From the NCBI RefSeq assembly GCF_020023995.1, contig NZ_NRRD01000027.1:1-42801 (forward strand): 42,801 bases of DNA. Reading direction: 5' to 3'. The position numbers and the translations under genes are program-made. The first letter of the stretch is position 1. Each line of letters opens with the position of its first letter. Source of the stretch: Rhodobacter sp. TJ_12. GTDB lineage: Bacteria > Pseudomonadota > Alphaproteobacteria > Rhodobacterales > Rhodobacteraceae. This document shows positions 7,640 to 16,281 of the stretch, one piece after another. The notes beneath the pieces are model-generated. The model did not search any database. It worked only from the letters and a program-made list of their open reading frames with translations, and was not told the origin of the DNA.

Positions 7640-7655
7640 TGGCGCGCTCTTTGCT
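7640..7655 (+). promoter_or_regulatory. Candidate sigma-54 (-24/-12) promoter upstream of cowN
   Basis: TGGCGC-GCTCT-TTGCT matches the sigma-54 pattern TGGCRC-N5-TTGCW completely, including the GG/GC spacing. It lies 18 bases after the gloA-like stop codon in the space before cowN, with an expected start near 7667 and a leader of about 110 bases. No NifA site (TGT-N10-ACA) was seen upstream; the nearest such dyad is downstream. Confidence 0.5.
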
Positions 7656-7699
7656 GCTTTCTTGTGGGGAGGGCGGACAGTCCGGCATTTTGCCGAAAC

Positions 7700-7747
7700 T
7701 GTCGCTGAACTGACAGAATGCATGCCGGCGCTGTCGCAAAAACGACG
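7700..7747 (+). promoter_or_regulatory. Two tandem CooA/CRP-like dyads before cowN
   Basis: The first dyad is TGTCG-CTGAAC-TGACA (7700-7715); read on the other strand it is TGTCA-N6-CGACA, the form known for the CO sensor CooA of Rhodospirillum rubrum. The second is TGTCG-CAAAAA-CGACG (7732-7747), matching except for the last base. Their centres are 32 bp apart, about three helical turns. The first also fits the NifA pattern TGT-N10-ACA. Which regulator binds cannot be decided from sequence. Confidence 0.55.
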
Positions 7748-7777
7748 GCTAGGCAAAAGACAGACAGGACTATGAAG

Positions 7778-8056
7778 ATGAACGACGAGACGCCCGACCG
7801 TTACGTAACCTTCCTCGGCCTTGATTGCGATGCCAAGGCGGACAAGCTTTACAAGATGCTGCAAGCCCGGATGGCGGGAAATGACTCGCCTTGGGTGGGC
7901 TATTTCGAAAAGAAATTGGCCGAAAATACGCGCATGGGCCACGATATGCTGCGGTTCGTGGGCGCGCAGGTGAATGCGCTGATGAGCTTCTTCGAGGAAG
8001 AAGAAGATGAAGAGGCGCTCGTGCTGTTGCACCACCTCGAATATCACTGCTGCTAA
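7778..8056 (+). CDS. cowN: N2-fixation sustaining protein CowN
   Basis: The 92-residue acidic protein matches CowN over its whole length: TPDRYVTFLGLDCDAKADKL at the N-terminus, a central amphipathic region, FFEEEEDEEALVLLHHLE and a terminal Cys-Cys pair. CowN allows nitrogenase-dependent growth in the presence of low carbon monoxide, probably by protecting nitrogenase. ATG 7778 is chosen because AGGA lies eight bases upstream and the protein then starts like its relatives; ATG 7772 is an alternative. Nothing else in the window belongs to nitrogen fixation, so it is an isolated nif-associated gene, which implies that the genome encodes nitrogenase elsewhere. Confidence 0.85.
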   Translation: MNDETPDRYVTFLGLDCDAKADKLYKMLQARMAGNDSPWVGYFEKKLAENTRMGHDMLRFVGAQVNALMSFFEEEEDEEALVLLHHLEYHCC

Positions 8057-8067
8057 TCCGCGTCTTT

Positions 8068-8252
8068 CGCCCCGCTGGCGCGGGGCGACCCGCCGGGGGC
8101 TTTGCCCCCGGACCCCCAAGAACCTTGTGCCATAGCGGCGCTCTCTTGGCGAACCGTCGGCGTTTGCACGCCGGGCTTTCCTTCGACTTTGAAAAATATC
8201 CCGGGGGTGCGGGGGCAGCGCCCCCGCCGGGTCGCTTCGGCGAGGCCGAAGC
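8068..8252. repeat. Rhodobacter-type GC-rich intergenic dyad element
   Basis: The 280-base gap between cowN and rpsD holds four consecutive perfect hairpins: CGCCCCGC/GCGGGGCG (8068-8087), CCGGGGGC/GCCCCCGG (8093-8111), GCGGGGGC/GCCCCCGC (8209-8227) and GCTTCGGC/GCCGAAGC (8234-8252), with the AT-rich TTGAAAAATAT stretch before the third. This arrangement resembles high-copy intergenic elements I associate with Rhodobacter and Paracoccus genomes. No coding sequence is evident; the first hairpin may also terminate cowN transcription. Confidence 0.6.
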
Positions 8253-8290
8253 GAAATGCCTTCGTCTGATGCCCCCAACGGCCCAAAAGA

Positions 8291-8316
8291 AAAAGGCCGC
8301 CCAAAGGCGGCCTTTT
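8291..8316. terminator. Bidirectional terminator between cowN region and rpsD
   Basis: AAAAGGCCGCC (8291-8301) pairs perfectly with GGCGGCCTTTT (8306-8316) over a CAAA loop, giving a U-tract on either strand. It lies 22 bases after the rpsD stop and is its most likely terminator. Confidence 0.85.
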
Positions 8317-8338
8317 GCATAGGTCATGAAGAACCGGA

Positions 8339-8959
8339 TCAGTTCTTCGCGTAGAATTCGACCACGAGGTTCGGTTCCATTTGCACCGGATAGGGCACAT
8401 CGCTCAGGCCCGGGGTGCGCGTGAAGGTCGCGGTCATCTTGTTGTGGTCGACTTCGAGGTAATCCGGCACGTCGCGCTCGGCCGATTGCACGGCTTCCAG
8501 CACGATGGCGAGTTGCTTCGAACGGTCACGAACGGCGATCACATCGCCTTCTTTGACACGGTAGGAGCCGATGTTGACGCGTTTGCCGTTCACGGTGACG
8601 TGGCCGTGGTTCACGAATTGACGCGCGGCGAACACGGTCGGCACGAATTTCGCGCGATAGACGATCGCGTCGAGGCGGCGCTCGAGCAGACCGATCAGGT
8701 TTTCACCGGTGTCGCCCTTCACACGCTCGGCTTCGGCGTAGATGCGGCGGAATTGTTTCTCGGTCAGATCGCCGTAATAGCCTTTGAGCTTTTGCTTGGC
8801 GCGCAGCTGGGTGCCGAAGTCCGACATTTTGCCTTTGCGGCGCTGACCATGTTGGCCCGGGCCGTAATCGCGGCGGTTGAGCGGCGACTTGGCGCGGCCC
8901 CAGATGTTTTCGCCCATGCGGCGGTCGATTTTGTACTTGGCAGCGGTGCGTTTGGTCAT
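8339..8959 (-). CDS. rpsD: 30S ribosomal protein S4
   Basis: The 206-residue protein is a typical alphaproteobacterial S4: it begins [21 protein letters not shown], contains the [18 protein letters not shown] segment of the N-terminal domain and the S4 RNA-binding fold ([35 protein letters not shown], about residues 95-130). S4 is a primary binder of 16S rRNA in 30S assembly. The start at 8959 has AAGGAG seven bases upstream; the frame stays open upstream through the leader, which is not expected to be translated. Unlike in E. coli, it stands alone rather than in the alpha operon, with its own promoter and a leader of about 135 bases. Confidence 0.97.
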   Translation of the reverse strand: MTKRTAAKYKIDRRMGENIWGRAKSPLNRRDYGPGQHGQRRKGKMSDFGTQLRAKQKLKGYYGDLTEKQFRRIYAEAERVKGDTGENLIGLLERRLDAIVYRAKFVPTVFAARQFVNHGHVTVNGKRVNIGSYRVKEGDVIAVRDRSKQLAIVLEAVQSAERDVPDYLEVDHNKMTATFTRTPGLSDVPYPVQMEPNLVVEFYAKN

Positions 8960-9100
8960 CGCTGATCTCCTTCTTATGTTACGAAGGGCGTTGTCCTTTC
9001 CCGCAGCCTTATCCGCAAAGCCTTGGGCGACAGGCTTCCCCTTGCGGGGTCCACCAACACCAATGAAAGGCCCGGCAGCTTTCGCCACCGGGATGGGCGG

Positions 9101-9128
9101 CTTATACAGGGCGGGGGCGGGGAGTCAA
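9101..9128 (-). promoter_or_regulatory. Sigma-70 promoter of rpsD
   Basis: On the minus strand TTGACT (9128-9123), a 16-base spacer and TATAAG (9106-9101) form a good housekeeping promoter. Transcription should start near 9094, giving a leader of about 135 bases before rpsD that is rich in possible stems and could hold an S4 autoregulatory site (inference). Confidence 0.65.
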
Positions 9129-9154
9129 CGTTGGGGCAGGGGAAAATTGGCCGC

Positions 9155-10177
9155 TTAGGGCAAAATCTCCACCACATGGGTCTGATGGCCCAAAGGGCGG
9201 CCTTCCCGGCCCAAGGTCACCTCGGCGCGGTAAAGGCCGGGGGCAAAGCCGCCTTCGGGTGCGCGCTTGCCACCATAGCGCAAAAACAGCGCCAGCGGCT
9301 TTTCCAGAACCGTCTGATGATCGTAAGCAAAGCCCCCCGGCCCTGTGATATGCAAGGTCATGGTATCGCCTTGGCGGCTGTCAAACCCGTAGGTCCACAG
9401 CACCAGCGCGGGGGCATCGCGGGGCAAGGTCGCGGGGCTTTCGTCGCCCTCCTTTACCGCCGCATAATCGGGGGGGCCGCTGGTGAGGCCCGCACGCAAA
9501 AGCCCGCCGCCCACATAGGCGATGGGCGTTTTCCATAGCCCGTCCGTGGGCGGGGCATCGCAGCTTTTCGAGGCTGCGGGAAGGAACGGGTCCAGCTCTT
9601 GCCCCGCATGGCGCACCGACAGATGCAGATGCGGGAATTCGGCCAAGCCCGACATTCCGATCAACCCCAAGGGGGCGCCCGCTGCAACCTCTTGGCCGAC
9701 GGTCACCGAAACCGAGCCTTGCCGCAAATGGCAATATTGCGTTTGCCAGCCATCGGCATGGTCAATCACCACGCCATTGCCGCATTCTTTGCCCTGAACG
9801 CTTTGACCAGACAGATAGGCGCCATCGGTTTCGCCATCGCGCAGGCCGCGCACGCGTCCCGGCGCCGCGGCCAAAACGGCAACACCCGCCCGCATTGCTG
9901 CGCGGGTGGGCAGGGCGAAATCGGTGCCGTCATGGCCATCATAACTTGCCGTGCCGCAGGCAAAATCCCGCACGCCCGGCCCCGGATCGCGGTCTACATA
10001 ATGTTGAATGTAGCAGGTGTCGCCCAACACACAGTCGACCGGTTGTTCTAGGGCAAAGGCCTGTGCTGCTCCGGGCAAAAGCGCCAGCGCCAAGGCCGCA
10101 AAAAGCCCCCGGCCCGGTATGCCGGGACGGGGGCGGATTGGAGGGCATAGGCGCCCGAGACCCGGGAGCCCACGCAT
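9155..10177 (-). CDS. Secreted M23-family metallopeptidase (LytM domain)
   Basis: The 340-residue protein has an N-terminal hydrophobic segment ending in LPGAAQAFA, typical of a Sec signal peptide, and an M23 domain with the zinc motifs HDGTDFAL (HxxxD) and HLHLS (HxH, about residue 185). The family cuts peptide crosslinks in peptidoglycan or, when degenerate, activates amidases; here the ligands are present. Several Cys residues (VDCVLGDTCYIQHY, KECGN, KSCD) suggest disulphides in the periplasm. The C-terminal 110 residues are an unassigned beta-rich part. It starts three bases after the clpA stop and is probably co-transcribed with it. AAGGG touches the ATG directly, so the exact start is uncertain; a start further in, nearer the signal peptide, is possible. 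Confidence 0.8.
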   Translation of the reverse strand: MRGLPGLGRLCPPIRPRPGIPGRGLFAALALALLPGAAQAFALEQPVDCVLGDTCYIQHYVDRDPGPGVRDFACGTASYDGHDGTDFALPTRAAMRAGVAVLAAAPGRVRGLRDGETDGAYLSGQSVQGKECGNGVVIDHADGWQTQYCHLRQGSVSVTVGQEVAAGAPLGLIGMSGLAEFPHLHLSVRHAGQELDPFLPAASKSCDAPPTDGLWKTPIAYVGGGLLRAGLTSGPPDYAAVKEGDESPATLPRDAPALVLWTYGFDSRQGDTMTLHITGPGGFAYDHQTVLEKPLALFLRYGGKRAPEGGFAPGLYRAEVTLGREGRPLGHQTHVVEILP

Positions 10178-10180
10178 CCC

Positions 10181-12499
10181 TTAGTCAGCAGGCAGAAGCC
10201 GCGGTTTGGAGCCGGAAAGGCGCGGCTTGCCGGGTTCTTCGACGTTGAGAACGATCGCATCGTCCTGCACGCCCACCTTGACCACGCCGCCTTTCATCAA
10301 GCGACCAAACAGAAGTTCTTCGGCGAGCGGCTTTTTGATGTGTTCTTGGATCACGCGGCCCAGCGGACGCGCGCCCATCTTGTCATCATAGCCTTTCTCG
10401 GCCAGCCAGTTGGCGGCTTCCGGCGTCAGCTCGATATGCACATTGCGGTCAATGAGCTGCGCTTCCAGTTGCAGCACGAATTTATCGACCACTTGCAAGA
10501 TCGTGTCACGCGGTAGCGGTGCGAAGCTGACCACCGCATCCAGACGGTTGCGGAATTCCGGCGTGAAGGTGCGCTCGATCGCGGCGGTGTCTTCGCCCTC
10601 GCGACGCTCGCGCCCAAAGCCAATGGCCGCTTTCGCCATATCCGAGGCCCCCGCATTCGAGGTCATGATCAAGATCACATTGCGGAAATCCACCTGACGG
10701 CCGTTGTGATCGGTCAGCTTGCCGTGGTCCATCACCTGCAACAGGATGTTGAACACATCGGGGTGGGCTTTCTCGATTTCGTCCAGCAGCAGCACGCAAT
10801 GCGGTTGTTGATCGACGCCATCGGTCAAAAGACCGCCTTGGTCGAAGCCAACATAGCCCGGAGGGGCGCCGATCAGACGGCTGACCGCGTGTTTCTCCAT
10901 GTATTCCGACATGTCGAAGCGCAGCAGTTCGACCCCAAGCGTATTGGCCAGTTGCTTCGCCACCTCGGTTTTGCCGACGCCGGTGGGACCCGCAAAGAGG
11001 TAGTTGCCAATCGGCTTTTCGGGTTCGCGCAGACCGGCCCGGGCCAGCTTGATCGCCGATGCCAGCGCATCGATGGCTTTGTCTTGACCAAAGACCACCC
11101 GTTTGAGCGATTTTTCCAAATCGCGCAGGATCGCGGCGTCGTCTTTCGAGACGTTTTTCGGCGGGATGCGGGCGATCTTGGCCACCACGGCCTCGATTTC
11201 CTTGGCGCCGAGCGTCTTGCGCCGCTTGCTGTCGGGCAGCAGATGCTGCGCCGCGCCCGCCTCATCGATCACATCGATGGCTTTATCGGGCAGCTTGCGG
11301 TCATGAATATAGCGCGACGACAGTTCCACCGCCGCCTTGATGGCGTCGTTGGTGTAGCGCACTTCGTGATGTTGCTCGAAATAGGGTTTGAGCCCCATCA
11401 AGATCTTGATGCTATCGGGCACCGAAGGTTCGTTCACATCGATCTTCTGGAACCGGCGCGACAGGGCGCGGTCTTTCTCAAAATGCTGACGGAACTCCTT
11501 ATAGGTGGTGGAGCCCATGGTGCGCAGCTTGCCGCCTTGCAGGGCGGGCTTGAGCAGGTTCGACGCATCCATCGCCCCGCCCGAGGTCGCACCCGCGCCG
11601 ATCACGGTGTGGATCTCGTCGATGAACAAGATCGCGTCGGGGTGATCTTCCAGCTCTTTCACCACGGCTTTGAGACGTTCCTCAAAGTCGCCGCGGTAGC
11701 GGGTGCCTGCGAGCAGTGCGCCCATATCGAGCGAATAGATCGTGGCATGGGACAAGATCTCAGGCGTTTCGCCACGGGTGATCTTCAGCGCCAGGCCTTC
11801 CGCAATGGCGGTTTTGCCCACGCCCGGATCACCCACCAAAAGCGGGTTGTTTTTGCGGCGGCGGCACAGCACCTGAATGCAGCGCTCAACTTCCTCGCCC
11901 CGGCCAATCAGCGGGTCGATATCGCCCTTTTGCGATTTCTGGTTCAGGTTCACGCAATATTTGCCAAGCGCGGATTCCTTCGCCTCGCCCGGTTGGGCGG
12001 CTTCGGCTTTCGCCTCGTCCTCGGCGCCGATCACCGGGCGCGCTTCGCCAAATTCCGGGTCTTTGGCCACGCCATGGGCGATGAAATTCACCGCATCATA
12101 GCGCGTCATATCCTGTTCTTGCAGGAAGAAGGCGGCGTTCGATTCCCGTTCAGCGAAGATCGCGACAAGGACATTGGCCCCCGTCACCTCGGTCCGGCCC
12201 GAGCTTTGCACGTGGATCGCCGCGCGCTGGATCACCCTTTGGAAGGCGGCGGTCGGAACGGCCTCCGAGCCTTCCACCTCGGTGATCAGCGTCGACAGAT
12301 CGTCGTCGATAAATTCGGTGAGTGTCTGGCGCAGCTCGTCCATATCCACGCCGCAAGCGCGCATGACGCGACTTGCATCGGGTTCGTCAAGCAGCGCGAG
12401 AAGCAGGTGTTCGAGCGTCGCCAGTTCGTGTTTGCGGGTGTTGGCAAGGGCCAAAGCCGCGTGAATTGCTTGTTCGAGCGTAGTCGAAAACGAAGGCAT
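10181..12499 (-). CDS. clpA: ATP-dependent Clp protease ATP-binding subunit ClpA
   Basis: At 772 residues this has normal ClpA size and order: N-domain ([26 protein letters not shown]), first AAA+ module with Walker [14 protein letters not shown] near residue 215 and [10 protein letters not shown], then the second with [12 protein letters not shown] near 500 and [13 protein letters not shown]. There is no ClpB-type coiled-coil middle domain. The ClpP-docking loop reads IGF ([12 protein letters not shown]). It unfolds substrates and feeds them to ClpP. AAAGGAG lies seven bases before the start. The adaptor gene clpS, which commonly precedes clpA in this class, is not present; the gene upstream encodes an HPP-CBS membrane protein 140 bases away. 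Confidence 0.96.
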   Translation of the reverse strand: MPSFSTTLEQAIHAALALANTRKHELATLEHLLLALLDEPDASRVMRACGVDMDELRQTLTEFIDDDLSTLITEVEGSEAVPTAAFQRVIQRAAIHVQSSGRTEVTGANVLVAIFAERESNAAFFLQEQDMTRYDAVNFIAHGVAKDPEFGEARPVIGAEDEAKAEAAQPGEAKESALGKYCVNLNQKSQKGDIDPLIGRGEEVERCIQVLCRRRKNNPLLVGDPGVGKTAIAEGLALKITRGETPEILSHATIYSLDMGALLAGTRYRGDFEERLKAVVKELEDHPDAILFIDEIHTVIGAGATSGGAMDASNLLKPALQGGKLRTMGSTTYKEFRQHFEKDRALSRRFQKIDVNEPSVPDSIKILMGLKPYFEQHHEVRYTNDAIKAAVELSSRYIHDRKLPDKAIDVIDEAGAAQHLLPDSKRRKTLGAKEIEAVVAKIARIPPKNVSKDDAAILRDLEKSLKRVVFGQDKAIDALASAIKLARAGLREPEKPIGNYLFAGPTGVGKTEVAKQLANTLGVELLRFDMSEYMEKHAVSRLIGAPPGYVGFDQGGLLTDGVDQQPHCVLLLDEIEKAHPDVFNILLQVMDHGKLTDHNGRQVDFRNVILIMTSNAGASDMAKAAIGFGRERREGEDTAAIERTFTPEFRNRLDAVVSFAPLPRDTILQVVDKFVLQLEAQLIDRNVHIELTPEAANWLAEKGYDDKMGARPLGRVIQEHIKKPLAEELLFGRLMKGGVVKVGVQDDAIVLNVEEPGKPRLSGSKPRLLPAD

Positions 12500-12639
12500 C
12501 CGGCGCTCCTTTCCTGGGGTAAACCGATCCTGGCGTCACAAGGTTAAGTTTCGGTGGATTTTGCCGCGCTTCAAGTCCTGGGCGCGCTTTTTTCTGTCTG
12601 CGTGCAAACTCTGTTGCAATTGTGATCGATTGCGATGGT

Positions 12640-13812
12640 TTACGCCCGCGATTGTGGCGTCTGCGAGGATGAGGGGCCGGTTTCGGCAGGTGCGGGGGCC
12701 GCAAAGCCCGGCGCGCGGCTGGTCAAAGCGGCCACCAGATCGGCGCGACCGACCATGCCGACAAGCCGACCGCCCTCCAAAACCGGCACGGGGGGCGCGC
12801 CCGGCACGGCGAAGCGGCTTAACAAGGCTGCCAGCGGCAGATCGGCGGAAACCGGATGCGGCAGCGGGTCCATCAATTCGGCGGCTTGCGGTTCGAGCGC
12901 GCGCAAGCTGCGCGCAGGCACGCCAAAACCGGCCTCTAATGCCTCGATGATCCGGTTTTGATCCAAAAGGCCCAGCAAGCTGCCTTCGCTATCGGCCACA
13001 GCCAGCACCCGCACCCGCGCAGCGCGCATCCGGGCGATGACTTCGCGCAGCGGCAGTTCCGGGCCGACGGTAATCGCCGGATGCATGATGGCGCGGGCAG
13101 GCATTCTGGCCAAAAGTGCCTGCGCCGAGCGGGCCGCCACCGCCTCGGTTAACCGTTCCAGATCGGCAGGGGCGATGTTGGTGGATTGACGAAACTCCAG
13201 CAGCACCGATTCCAGCGCATCTTCATCCAACCCGGTGGCAAGGTTCGGCGCCTCGGGGATGCGCGGCAGCTTGTTCGGGTAACGCTGTTTGAAAAGACGA
13301 TGCCAGAGCAGCGCCAAAAGGATCAGCGCGGCCATCAAACCGCCCACCGGAAAGAGCGGAAACAGCGGATGCACCGGCTGGCCTGCCTCGGCCTCAAGCA
13401 CGACAAACAGCGCGACCCCGGCGGCGGGCGGGTGCAGCGCGCGCAAGACCATCATGCCAAAAACCGCGGCCGCCAGCGCCGTGCCTGCGGCGAAAGGGTA
13501 GGGGACGAAGGTGGTGGCCGCCACCGCCGCCTCGGCCGAGACCACCATTCCCATGAACGCCGACCATGGCTGTGCCAAGGGCGAATTGGGTATGGCGAAA
13601 ATCAAAACGGCGGAAGAGGCGATCCCCGAAACCAGAAAAATCCCGTTCGCGCGATCCCCATGCAGGGCGATCATCGCGACATCGGCCAGCGCCATCGCCA
13701 GCCCGACGCCAATGGCCGGTCGCACGATCTCGATCAGCGGGCGCCGCCCCATGGCCGGACCAAATGCCCCAAGGCGGCGGACAAGACGATGCAAGAGCGT
13801 TCCCTGCGCCAC
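12640..13812 (-). CDS. HPP-family membrane protein with C-terminal CBS domain pair
   Basis: Residues about 25-175 form an HPP transmembrane module with four to five helices and the family motif LRALHPPAAG. After a soluble linker, two CBS domains follow (IMHPAITVGPELPLREVI... and ELMDPLPHPVSADLPLAALL...), which usually bind adenine nucleotides. Some HPP proteins have been implicated in nitrite transport in plastids and cyanobacteria; the role here is unknown, and nucleotide-sensing regulation of a transporter is inference. The predicted start is GTG 13812, three bases after the gloB stop, without a clear binding site; ATG 13752 is an alternative. Probably co-transcribed with gloB upstream and perhaps clpA downstream. 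Confidence 0.8.
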   Translation of the reverse strand: MAQGTLLHRLVRRLGAFGPAMGRRPLIEIVRPAIGVGLAMALADVAMIALHGDRANGIFLVSGIASSAVLIFAIPNSPLAQPWSAFMGMVVSAEAAVAATTFVPYPFAAGTALAAAVFGMMVLRALHPPAAGVALFVVLEAEAGQPVHPLFPLFPVGGLMAALILLALLWHRLFKQRYPNKLPRIPEAPNLATGLDEDALESVLLEFRQSTNIAPADLERLTEAVAARSAQALLARMPARAIMHPAITVGPELPLREVIARMRAARVRVLAVADSEGSLLGLLDQNRIIEALEAGFGVPARSLRALEPQAAELMDPLPHPVSADLPLAALLSRFAVPGAPPVPVLEGGRLVGMVGRADLVAALTSRAPGFAAPAPAETGPSSSQTPQSRA

Positions 13813-13815
13813 CGC

Positions 13816-14586
13816 TTAGAACCGGTCCTTGCGCGCCCGTGCCTCGGTAAAGACGGTCAAGGGGCTGGTCCCTTCGGGCAAGCCAAGCGCGGCGCAAAGC
13901 GCCGGATCGGCGCCGCGCAAGAACGGGTTGGTGTTCAGTTCTTCGGCCAGCGCGACCGGCAGGGTCGGTTTGCCTTCGGCGCGCAACGCTTCGCACCGCG
14001 CCATGCGTTGCAAAAGCGTGGGATGCTCTGGCTCAAGGCTCAGTGCAAAGCGCCCATTGGCAAGTGTATATTCATGCCCTGAGCAGATCCGGGTTTCGCG
14101 TGGCAGCGCGGCAAAACGGGTAAGTGTTTCATGCATCTGCGCGGGGCTGCCCTCAAACAGCCGCCCGCAGCCCCAGCTCATCAGACTGTCGCCCGAGAAC
14201 AACAGCCCCGCGCCGGGCAGATGATAGGCGACATGGCCGATCGTATGGCCATCGGCGGGCATCACGAACACCTCTTCGGTGCCCAGTTGCAGCACTTCGC
14301 CGGGCCGCACCGGATGATCGAGCGACGGCAGACGGTGGGCATCGGCCATTGCGCCCACAATCTTTGCCCCGGTTGCCTGCGCCAAGGCTTCGGCCCCGGC
14401 GATGTGATCGCCATGGTGATGGGTCAGCAGAATATGGTGTAACTGCCAGCCGCGCTCCGCCAGCACCCGCATCAGCGGTGCGGCCTCGGGCACATCGACG
14501 GCCACCGTGGTATCGGTACCGGTGTCGCGCCACAGATAGGCGTAATTGTCGGTCAGGCAGGGAATTGTCAGAAGTTCGAGGGTCAT
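13816..14586 (-). CDS. gloB: Hydroxyacylglutathione hydrolase (glyoxalase II)
   Basis: The 256-residue metallo-beta-lactamase-fold protein has THHHGDH at residues 55-61 (ligands H56, H58, D60, H61), FSGDSLMSWGCGRLFEG with the bridging Asp, and CSGHEYTLANGRFAL; the C-terminal substrate-binding part ends with LNTNPFLR. It hydrolyses S-lactoylglutathione to D-lactate and glutathione, completing methylglyoxal detoxification begun by the GloA-like enzyme in this window. ATG 14586 gives the usual MTLELL start; ATG 14598 with AGGA 11 bases upstream is equally possible. It is divergent from a methyltransferase gene with only about 50-60 bases between starts, so promoters must overlap. Confidence 0.94.
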   Translation of the reverse strand: MTLELLTIPCLTDNYAYLWRDTGTDTTVAVDVPEAAPLMRVLAERGWQLHHILLTHHHGDHIAGAEALAQATGAKIVGAMADAHRLPSLDHPVRPGEVLQLGTEEVFVMPADGHTIGHVAYHLPGAGLLFSGDSLMSWGCGRLFEGSPAQMHETLTRFAALPRETRICSGHEYTLANGRFALSLEPEHPTLLQRMARCEALRAEGKPTLPVALAEELNTNPFLRGADPALCAALGLPEGTSPLTVFTEARARKDRF

Positions 14587-14646
14587 GGCGTTTTGCATCA
14601 CTTGCGCTATCCTGTGTAAGCTACGCCCAAGGAAGGCAAAACTGCA

Positions 14647-15405
14647 ATGCATCTCGACGTGCTCGACCTGCGGGAATTCTATTATCGCACCCAATTGGGC
14701 CGCGCGGCACAGAAATCCGTGCGCGACAAAGTGGTGGAACTGTGGCCCGCAAGCCCCAGCGGCATGGCGGGGCAGACGGTGGCGGGCTTCGGCTTTGCCG
14801 TTCCCTTGTTGCGCCCCTACCTGCCCTGCGCGCGCCGGGTCATCGGCTTGATGCCCGCGCCGCAAGGCGTGATGCCTTGGCCTGCGGGCGAACCCAATGT
14901 GTCCGTTTTGTGCGATGAGACCCGCTGGCCGCTGGAAACCGGGATGGTGGACCGGCTGGTGGTGTTGCACGGGCTGGAAGTGTCAGATCACCCCGATGCG
15001 TTGTTAGAGGAATGCTGGCGTGTGCTGGGCCCCGGCGGGCGGGCGCTGTTCATTGTGCCCAACCGCGCCGGGCTTTGGGCGCCGCAAGAAACCACGCCTT
15101 TCGGATTCGGCCGTCCCTATACGCCGGGGCAGCTGGATGCGCAGGCGCGTCGCGCAGGTTTCGTGCCAGAACGCCAGACCGCCGCGCTTTACATCCCCCC
15201 CTCGCAGCGACGGTTCTGGCTGCGTTCGTCGGAAATGTGGGAAGGTGTAGGCCGCCGCGCCGCGGGTGTTTTGGCGGCGGGGGTGCTGATCTTGGAGGTT
15301 TCCAAGCAGGTCCATGCCCCGCGCCGTCCCGGTCTGGGCGCGGCGGTGCGCAAGCCCCTTTCGATCCTTGAGGGCAGCCCAAAACCGGTTGCGGGCCGGG
15401 TCTAG
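14647..15405 (+). CDS. Class I SAM-dependent methyltransferase domain protein
   Basis: The 252-residue protein has a late part of a methyltransferase fold: [33 protein letters not shown] (about residues 110-140) is a typical motif-post I/motif III region, while the glycine-rich SAM-binding motif is weak ([14 protein letters not shown]). The C-terminus is basic and proline-rich. Substrate unknown. It is divergent from gloB, an arrangement I recall as common in Rhodobacterales, which suggests shared regulation but not shared chemistry. AAGGAAGG precedes ATG 14647 by about 9 bases. Moderate confidence in a functional methyltransferase because the first motif is poor. Confidence 0.75.
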   Translation: MHLDVLDLREFYYRTQLGRAAQKSVRDKVVELWPASPSGMAGQTVAGFGFAVPLLRPYLPCARRVIGLMPAPQGVMPWPAGEPNVSVLCDETRWPLETGMVDRLVVLHGLEVSDHPDALLEECWRVLGPGGRALFIVPNRAGLWAPQETTPFGFGRPYTPGQLDAQARRAGFVPERQTAALYIPPSQRRFWLRSSEMWEGVGRRAAGVLAAGVLILEVSKQVHAPRRPGLGAAVRKPLSILEGSPKPVAGRV

Positions 15406-15720
15406 CCCCGCAAAGAGAGAATCGCTTTTTTCCCGGCCTGCCCGAAATTCGTGCGTCGGTGCCGAAGCTTGCGCCCGTTTGGGCGCGCGCAGGCCCCCCC
15501 GTTGCGGGGCTTGGCGCTAACAGTCGCGACCTTGGCCTGAAATGTGCCCGATGCATTCACATTCTGTATGCCAAGACGGTTGCGAGGGTCACATTGCTCT
15601 GCTAATGCCAAGCCCGAATGTGGCGCGTGCTCGGGAGACTTGCGCGTTCCAGGGGGGCCTCTGCCCCGGTGGCACCACTGCCTGCCGGGGTGCGGAGGCA
15701 AAAGCATCGGAAGGGTGGAC
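15406..15720 (+). promoter_or_regulatory. 315-base region upstream of the ATP synthase operon
   Basis: No convincing gene is seen here. Near the left side are GC-rich hairpins GCGCCC/GGGCGC (15471-15486) and CCCC/GGGG (15497-15509) that may end the methyltransferase transcript. A possible promoter is TTGCGA (15580-15585), 17 bases, TAATGC (15603-15608), which would give a leader of about 105 bases before atpH. Both assignments are tentative. Confidence 0.35.
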
Positions 15721-16281
15721 GTGTCCGAACCAGCTTCGATTTCTGCATCCATTGCCGGGCGTTATGCCACGGCCATTTTCGACCTTGCGCAGGAGGCGGG
15801 CGGGCTTGACGCTTTGTCGAGCGACGTCGACGCGTTGCGTGACGCGCTCAATAGTTCGAGCGACCTGCGCGATCTGATCGCGTCGCCGATCTATACCCGC
15901 GCCCAGCAAGAGGCGGCGATTGCCGCGCTTGGCGCGAAGATGTCGCTGTCGGCGCCGCTGGCCAACGGTCTGAAACTGATGGCGCAAAAGCGTCGCTTGT
16001 TCGCGTTGCCGCAGCTTCTTAAAGGGCTGGCCGACGCCATTGCCGAGGCGAAAGGCGAAATGACCGCCGATGTCACCTCGGCTACCGAATTGAGCGAAGC
16101 GCAGGCGGGCAAGCTGGCCGCCACGCTCGCCAAGCAGACGGGTAAAACCGTCAAACTCAACGTCGCTGTCGATGAAAGCCTCATCGGTGGCATGATCGTC
16201 AAGCTGGGTTCGCGCATGATCGATAGCTCGGTCAAAGCCAAACTCGCTTCCCTTCAGAACGCCATGAAAGAGGTTGGATAA
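15721..16281 (+). CDS. atpH: F1Fo ATP synthase subunit delta
   Basis: The 186-residue protein is a typical delta/OSCP subunit: [16 protein letters not shown]-like N-terminus (here [15 protein letters not shown]), [12 protein letters not shown], and the conserved C-terminal [21 protein letters not shown]. It connects the F1 catalytic head to the peripheral stalk. GTG 15721 is chosen as start because GGAAGG lies 6 bases upstream and the protein then begins at the expected place; the frame is open further upstream but that part lacks family similarity. First gene of atpHAGDC; the stop overlaps the atpA start by one base (TAATG). Confidence 0.95.
   Translation: MSEPASISASIAGRYATAIFDLAQEAGGLDALSSDVDALRDALNSSSDLRDLIASPIYTRAQQEAAIAALGAKMSLSAPLANGLKLMAQKRRLFALPQLLKGLADAIAEAKGEMTADVTSATELSEAQAGKLAATLAKQTGKTVKLNVAVDESLIGGMIVKLGSRMIDSSVKAKLASLQNAMKEVG

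Noticed and set aside
7700-7715. NifA upstream activator site (TGT-N10-ACA)
   Set aside because: As the only explanation it is unsatisfactory because it lies downstream of the only sigma-54-like element; the CooA/CRP-type reading with the extra conserved C-G bases is stronger. Kept as an alternative.
10706-12547. Long plus-strand open frame opposite clpA
   Set aside because: Same effect: it is a reverse-frame shadow of a strongly biased gene with no ribosome binding site or family similarity.
12540-12580. Heat-shock (RpoH) promoter before clpA
   Set aside because: A CTTGAA-like -35 is present on the minus strand, but no acceptable -10 at the required distance.
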